NCBI GenBank assembly: GCA_017958015.1
Contig: JAGDDM010000110.1
Coordinates: forward strand, 1 to 6,332
DNA: 6,332 nucleotides
Source of the DNA: Abditibacteriota bacterium
Lineage (GTDB): Bacteria; Armatimonadota; UBA5829
Direction of reading: 5' to 3'
The translations under genes and the position numbers were made by a program. Within the stretch, counting starts at the first letter, position 1; each line of letters starts with the position of its first letter. Below the pieces are notes generated by a model. The model was not told the DNA's origin. It ran no database searches and saw nothing but the letters and a program-made list of their open reading frames with translations. Below, piece by piece: positions 5,483 through 6,332 of the stretch.

Positions 5483-6332
5483 CAATCCGCCTCCGCGAAT
5501 ACCTTTCGGGGTCGCAAAACTCCCTCTTCGGCGGCGCAGATCGCCGCCGCTTTCCCGTCCCGCAAAGCGAGAACGAGCCCTTCGCCCTCTCCTCTTATCT
5601 CAAGTCCCCGGCAAATCCGAAGAAACTCATTGTCGTTCAAATCTTTTCGCGGCATGTCCCCCAGAGCGTCGGCTATGGGCAGAAGGAGAGATTCTTTGTC
5701 CTCCGCCGCGGCGAACTCCTCCGCGGTAATGCCTCTGTCGTAGGTAAAGGCTCCCACACGGGTGCGCTTCAGGGCGCTCATGGCGCCGCCGCAGCCCAGT
5801 TTCGCCCCGATGTCGTGGCAGAGCGTGCGGATATATGTCCCGGACGAACAGGTAACGGTGAGGTCCGCGTCACCGCCGCCGTATCGGCAGGAGATATCGT
5901 AAACCGTGATTTTTCTCGGCTGCCGCTCCACGGTTTTGCCCTCTCTGGCGAGTTTATAGAGCCGCCTGCCGTCCACTTTCACCGCGGAAACCATGGGGGG
6001 AATCTGCTCAATCTCCCCTTTGAAACTCTCAACGACTTCCCGCAGCATATCTTCCGTGACGAATGAGGCGTCCCGGGTCTCCGCGACTTCGCCGGTGGTG
6101 TCCTGACTGTCGGTGATCACGCCCAGCCGCAGTTTCGCCTCGTATGTCTTAACGGAGGAATCCATGTACTCCAGGGCCCGGGTGGCTTTGCCGACACCAA
6201 CCACCAGCACCCCCTCCGCCATGGGATCGAGAGTTCCCGCGTGTCCCACCTTGGTTTTCCTCGGGAGAGCCCGTCTCACCGCGTTCACAATATCGTGGGA
6301 TGTGGGGCCGGAGGGTTTGATTATGTTTACGA
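5482..6332 (-). CDS. truB: tRNA pseudouridine(55) synthase TruB, N-terminus cut by the window edge
   Basis: TruB converts U55 in the T-loop of nearly all tRNAs to pseudouridine. The frame is open to the right edge. Upstream of the apparent GTG at 6288, the bases still encode VNIIKPSGPTSHDI, a conserved TruB N-terminal block, so GTG 6288 is an internal Val and the real start lies just beyond the window, probably a few residues away. Of the 282 visible residues, key motifs are KVGHAGTLDPMAEGVLVV with the catalytic Asp at visible residue 35, KVDGRRLYKLAREG in the middle, and CSSGTYIRTLCHDIGAKLG. A short C-terminal PUA-like tail (GLEIRGEGEGLVLALRDG) follows. Its TGA shares its last base with the ATG of ribF. 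The truB-ribF neighbourhood is widespread in bacteria. No promoter for the operon is visible, so it lies further upstream. Confidence 0.96.
   Translation of the reverse strand, partial: VNIIKPSGPTSHDIVNAVRRALPRKTKVGHAGTLDPMAEGVLVVGVGKATRALEYMDSSVKTYEAKLRLGVITDSQDTTGEVAETRDASFVTEDMLREVVESFKGEIEQIPPMVSAVKVDGRRLYKLAREGKTVERQPRKITVYDISCRYGGGDADLTVTCSSGTYIRTLCHDIGAKLGCGGAMSALKRTRVGAFTYDRGITAEEFAAAEDKESLLLPIADALGDMPRKDLNDNEFLRICRGLEIRGEGEGLVLALRDGKAAAICAAEEGVLRPRKVFAEAD

Noticed and set aside
5483..5485. TTG start one codon before the ribF ATG
   Set aside because: The ATG at 5482 has the better 7-nt spacing from GGAGG and forms the same TGATG junction seen at rimI.
4073..5743. 556-codon open frame on the plus strand opposite ribF-HIT
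   Set aside because: It lies antisense to a gene with complete RibF and HIT motifs. The translation is His/Gly/Val-rich with no recognisable domain, which is typical of an antisense shadow.
6286..6288. GTG at 6288 as the truB start
   Set aside because: The upstream in-frame residues VNIIKPSGPTSHDI belong to the conserved TruB N-terminus, so the gene continues past the window edge.
1..6332. CRISPR arrays, insertion sequences, phage or toxin-antitoxin genes
   Set aside because: I saw no spaced repeat array, terminal inverted repeats with a transposase, integrase or attachment duplication, or toxin-antitoxin pair in either strand.

Overview
This is bacterial DNA with compact gene packing and a moderately high GC content (mid to high 50s percent, judged by eye). 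It holds a six-cistron housekeeping operon on the minus strand, which enters from the right edge and reads leftward. A separate plus-strand unit at the left encodes two exported proteins. The signal peptides look Gram-negative-like. A family-4 Fe-S uracil-DNA glycosylase is typical of many anaerobes, thermophiles and actinobacteria rather than enterics. The sequence alone does not let me name a phylum.

Left region (1-248, no protein gene): a near-consensus sigma-70 promoter (TTTACA, 17-nt spacer, TATAAT) has a perfect 14-bp palindrome on its predicted start site. It would make a short structured RNA of about 155 nt ending in a strong intrinsic terminator (170-198). This RNA has two mutually exclusive pairings, one of which would break the terminator, so it could be a small RNA or an attenuator-type leader. 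The U-tract is followed at once by a second strong promoter (TTGACA, 17-nt spacer, TAGAAT), which would give a leader of only about 14 nt for the first exported-protein gene.

Exported-protein pair (249-1612, plus): two genes overlap by GTGA, and each has a cleavable signal peptide. I recognise neither family. The first looks like a beta-rich, acidic secreted or surface protein. The second carries one DxDxDGxxNxxE calcium-loop-like motif. A 13-bp stem with A- and T-tracts (1638-1681) forms a bidirectional terminator between this pair and the convergent housekeeping operon.

Housekeeping operon (6332 to 1699, minus, in transcription order): truB (tRNA pseudouridine-55 synthase, 5' end outside the window), ribF fused in frame to a HIT-family nucleotide phosphorylase/hydrolase domain, family-4 uracil-DNA glycosylase, a small three-helix membrane protein of unknown role, rimI (GNAT N-acetyltransferase) and tsaD (tRNA t6A37 synthesis). 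All five junctions overlap (TGATG, GTGA, ATGA, TGATG and 20 nt), so translation is probably coupled throughout. The operon joins tRNA modification (truB, tsaD), flavin cofactor synthesis (ribF), nucleotide and DNA sanitation (HIT, udg) and protein acetylation (rimI).

The two most unusual points are the RibF-HIT fusion, which keeps a good Shine-Dalgarno and ATG exactly at the start of the HIT domain, and the promoter/palindrome/structured RNA/terminator element at the left edge.
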